In this document: piece by piece, positions 41,762 through 41,783 of the stretch
Layout of the letters: every line of letters starts with the position of its first letter
Position numbering within the stretch: the first letter of the stretch is position 1
Virus record (IMG/VR): IMGVR_UViG_3300033571_028071
Span: 1 to 41,783 of that record
DNA: 41,783 bases
From: a virus
Strand: one strand, 5' to 3'
The notes under the pieces: generated by a model
What the model was told of the DNA's origin: nothing
The model's input: only the letters and a program-made list of their open reading frames with translations
The model's database searches: none
Made by a program: the position numbers and the translations under genes

Positions 41762-41783
41762 AAATCGCTCTTTTTCAAGGGGT

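Overview
The window is a piece of a T4-like (Straboviridae/Kyanoviridae-type) myovirus genome. It has a low GC content and tightly packed genes, and every protein gene lies on the minus strand. The evidence is a set of recognisable T4 core genes: sliding clamp gp45, clamp loader gp44/gp62, RegA, gp46/gp47, late sigma gp55, UvsW, UvsY, and the structural run gp18-gp19-gp20-(gp67/68 positions)-gp21-gp22-gp23. An Hsp20, a peptide deformylase, CobS/CobT-like proteins and 7-deazaguanine genes are combined as in marine/cyanophage-like relatives. No photosynthesis gene is present and the host cannot be named from the sequence. T4-type late promoters (TATAAATA) precede genes 18, 22, 23 and the gmd sugar gene. 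Sigma70-type promoters precede cobS, cobT (weaker) and the tRNA cluster.

Layout by coordinate (transcription runs right to left). 1-1193: tRNA cluster with two tRNA-Ser, one tRNA-Leu and one odd class-II-like tRNA with apparent anticodon UAU. It continues into about 590 nt without protein genes, where a 16-17 nt sequence recurs in strictly alternating orientation and encloses structured, tRNA-like segments. 1247-5471: hsp20, a small ORF, regA, gene 62, gene 44, an inserted FkbM-like methyltransferase, gene 45, and a DUF3310-like gene. 5456-16319: a 13-gene glycan island containing Gmd, an Fcl/ColC-type epimerase-reductase, a ColD-type dehydratase with His in place of the PLP lysine, and a GT10 fucosyltransferase. 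It also has RfbB-like dehydratase, a lysine-containing DegT aminotransferase, a left-handed beta-helix acyltransferase, several glycosyltransferases and a helical protein. It starts behind a terminator and a late promoter and runs without a visible break into the replisome genes. 16405-19784: cobS-like MoxR AAA+ ATPase and a large VWA protein with an N-terminal HExxH motif. 19882-23171: peptide deformylase, genes 46 and 47, and a 10-codon minicistron coupled to gene 47.

23182-28792: a complete 7-deazaguanine DNA-modification operon (queE, folE, dpdA, queF, queC, a stand-alone class II glutamine amidotransferase, queD), predicted to convert GTP to preQ0/preQ1 and place it into phage DNA. 28839-32563: gene 55, an acidic-tailed protein, uvsW, uvsY, and a GT-A glycosyltransferase. 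32577-41705: a gp19-like protein with a TTG start, gp23, gp22, gp21, several small head/neck-region genes, gp20, gp19 and gp18.

Taken together, the phage appears to protect its DNA by base replacement, builds one or two nucleotide sugars with the transferases to use them, and transcribes virion and sugar genes late through gp55. The parts least explained by known families are the alternating-repeat RNA array next to the tRNAs, the coexistence of QueF with a split amidotransferase/QueC pair, and the phage-borne colitose/fucose-type pathway.
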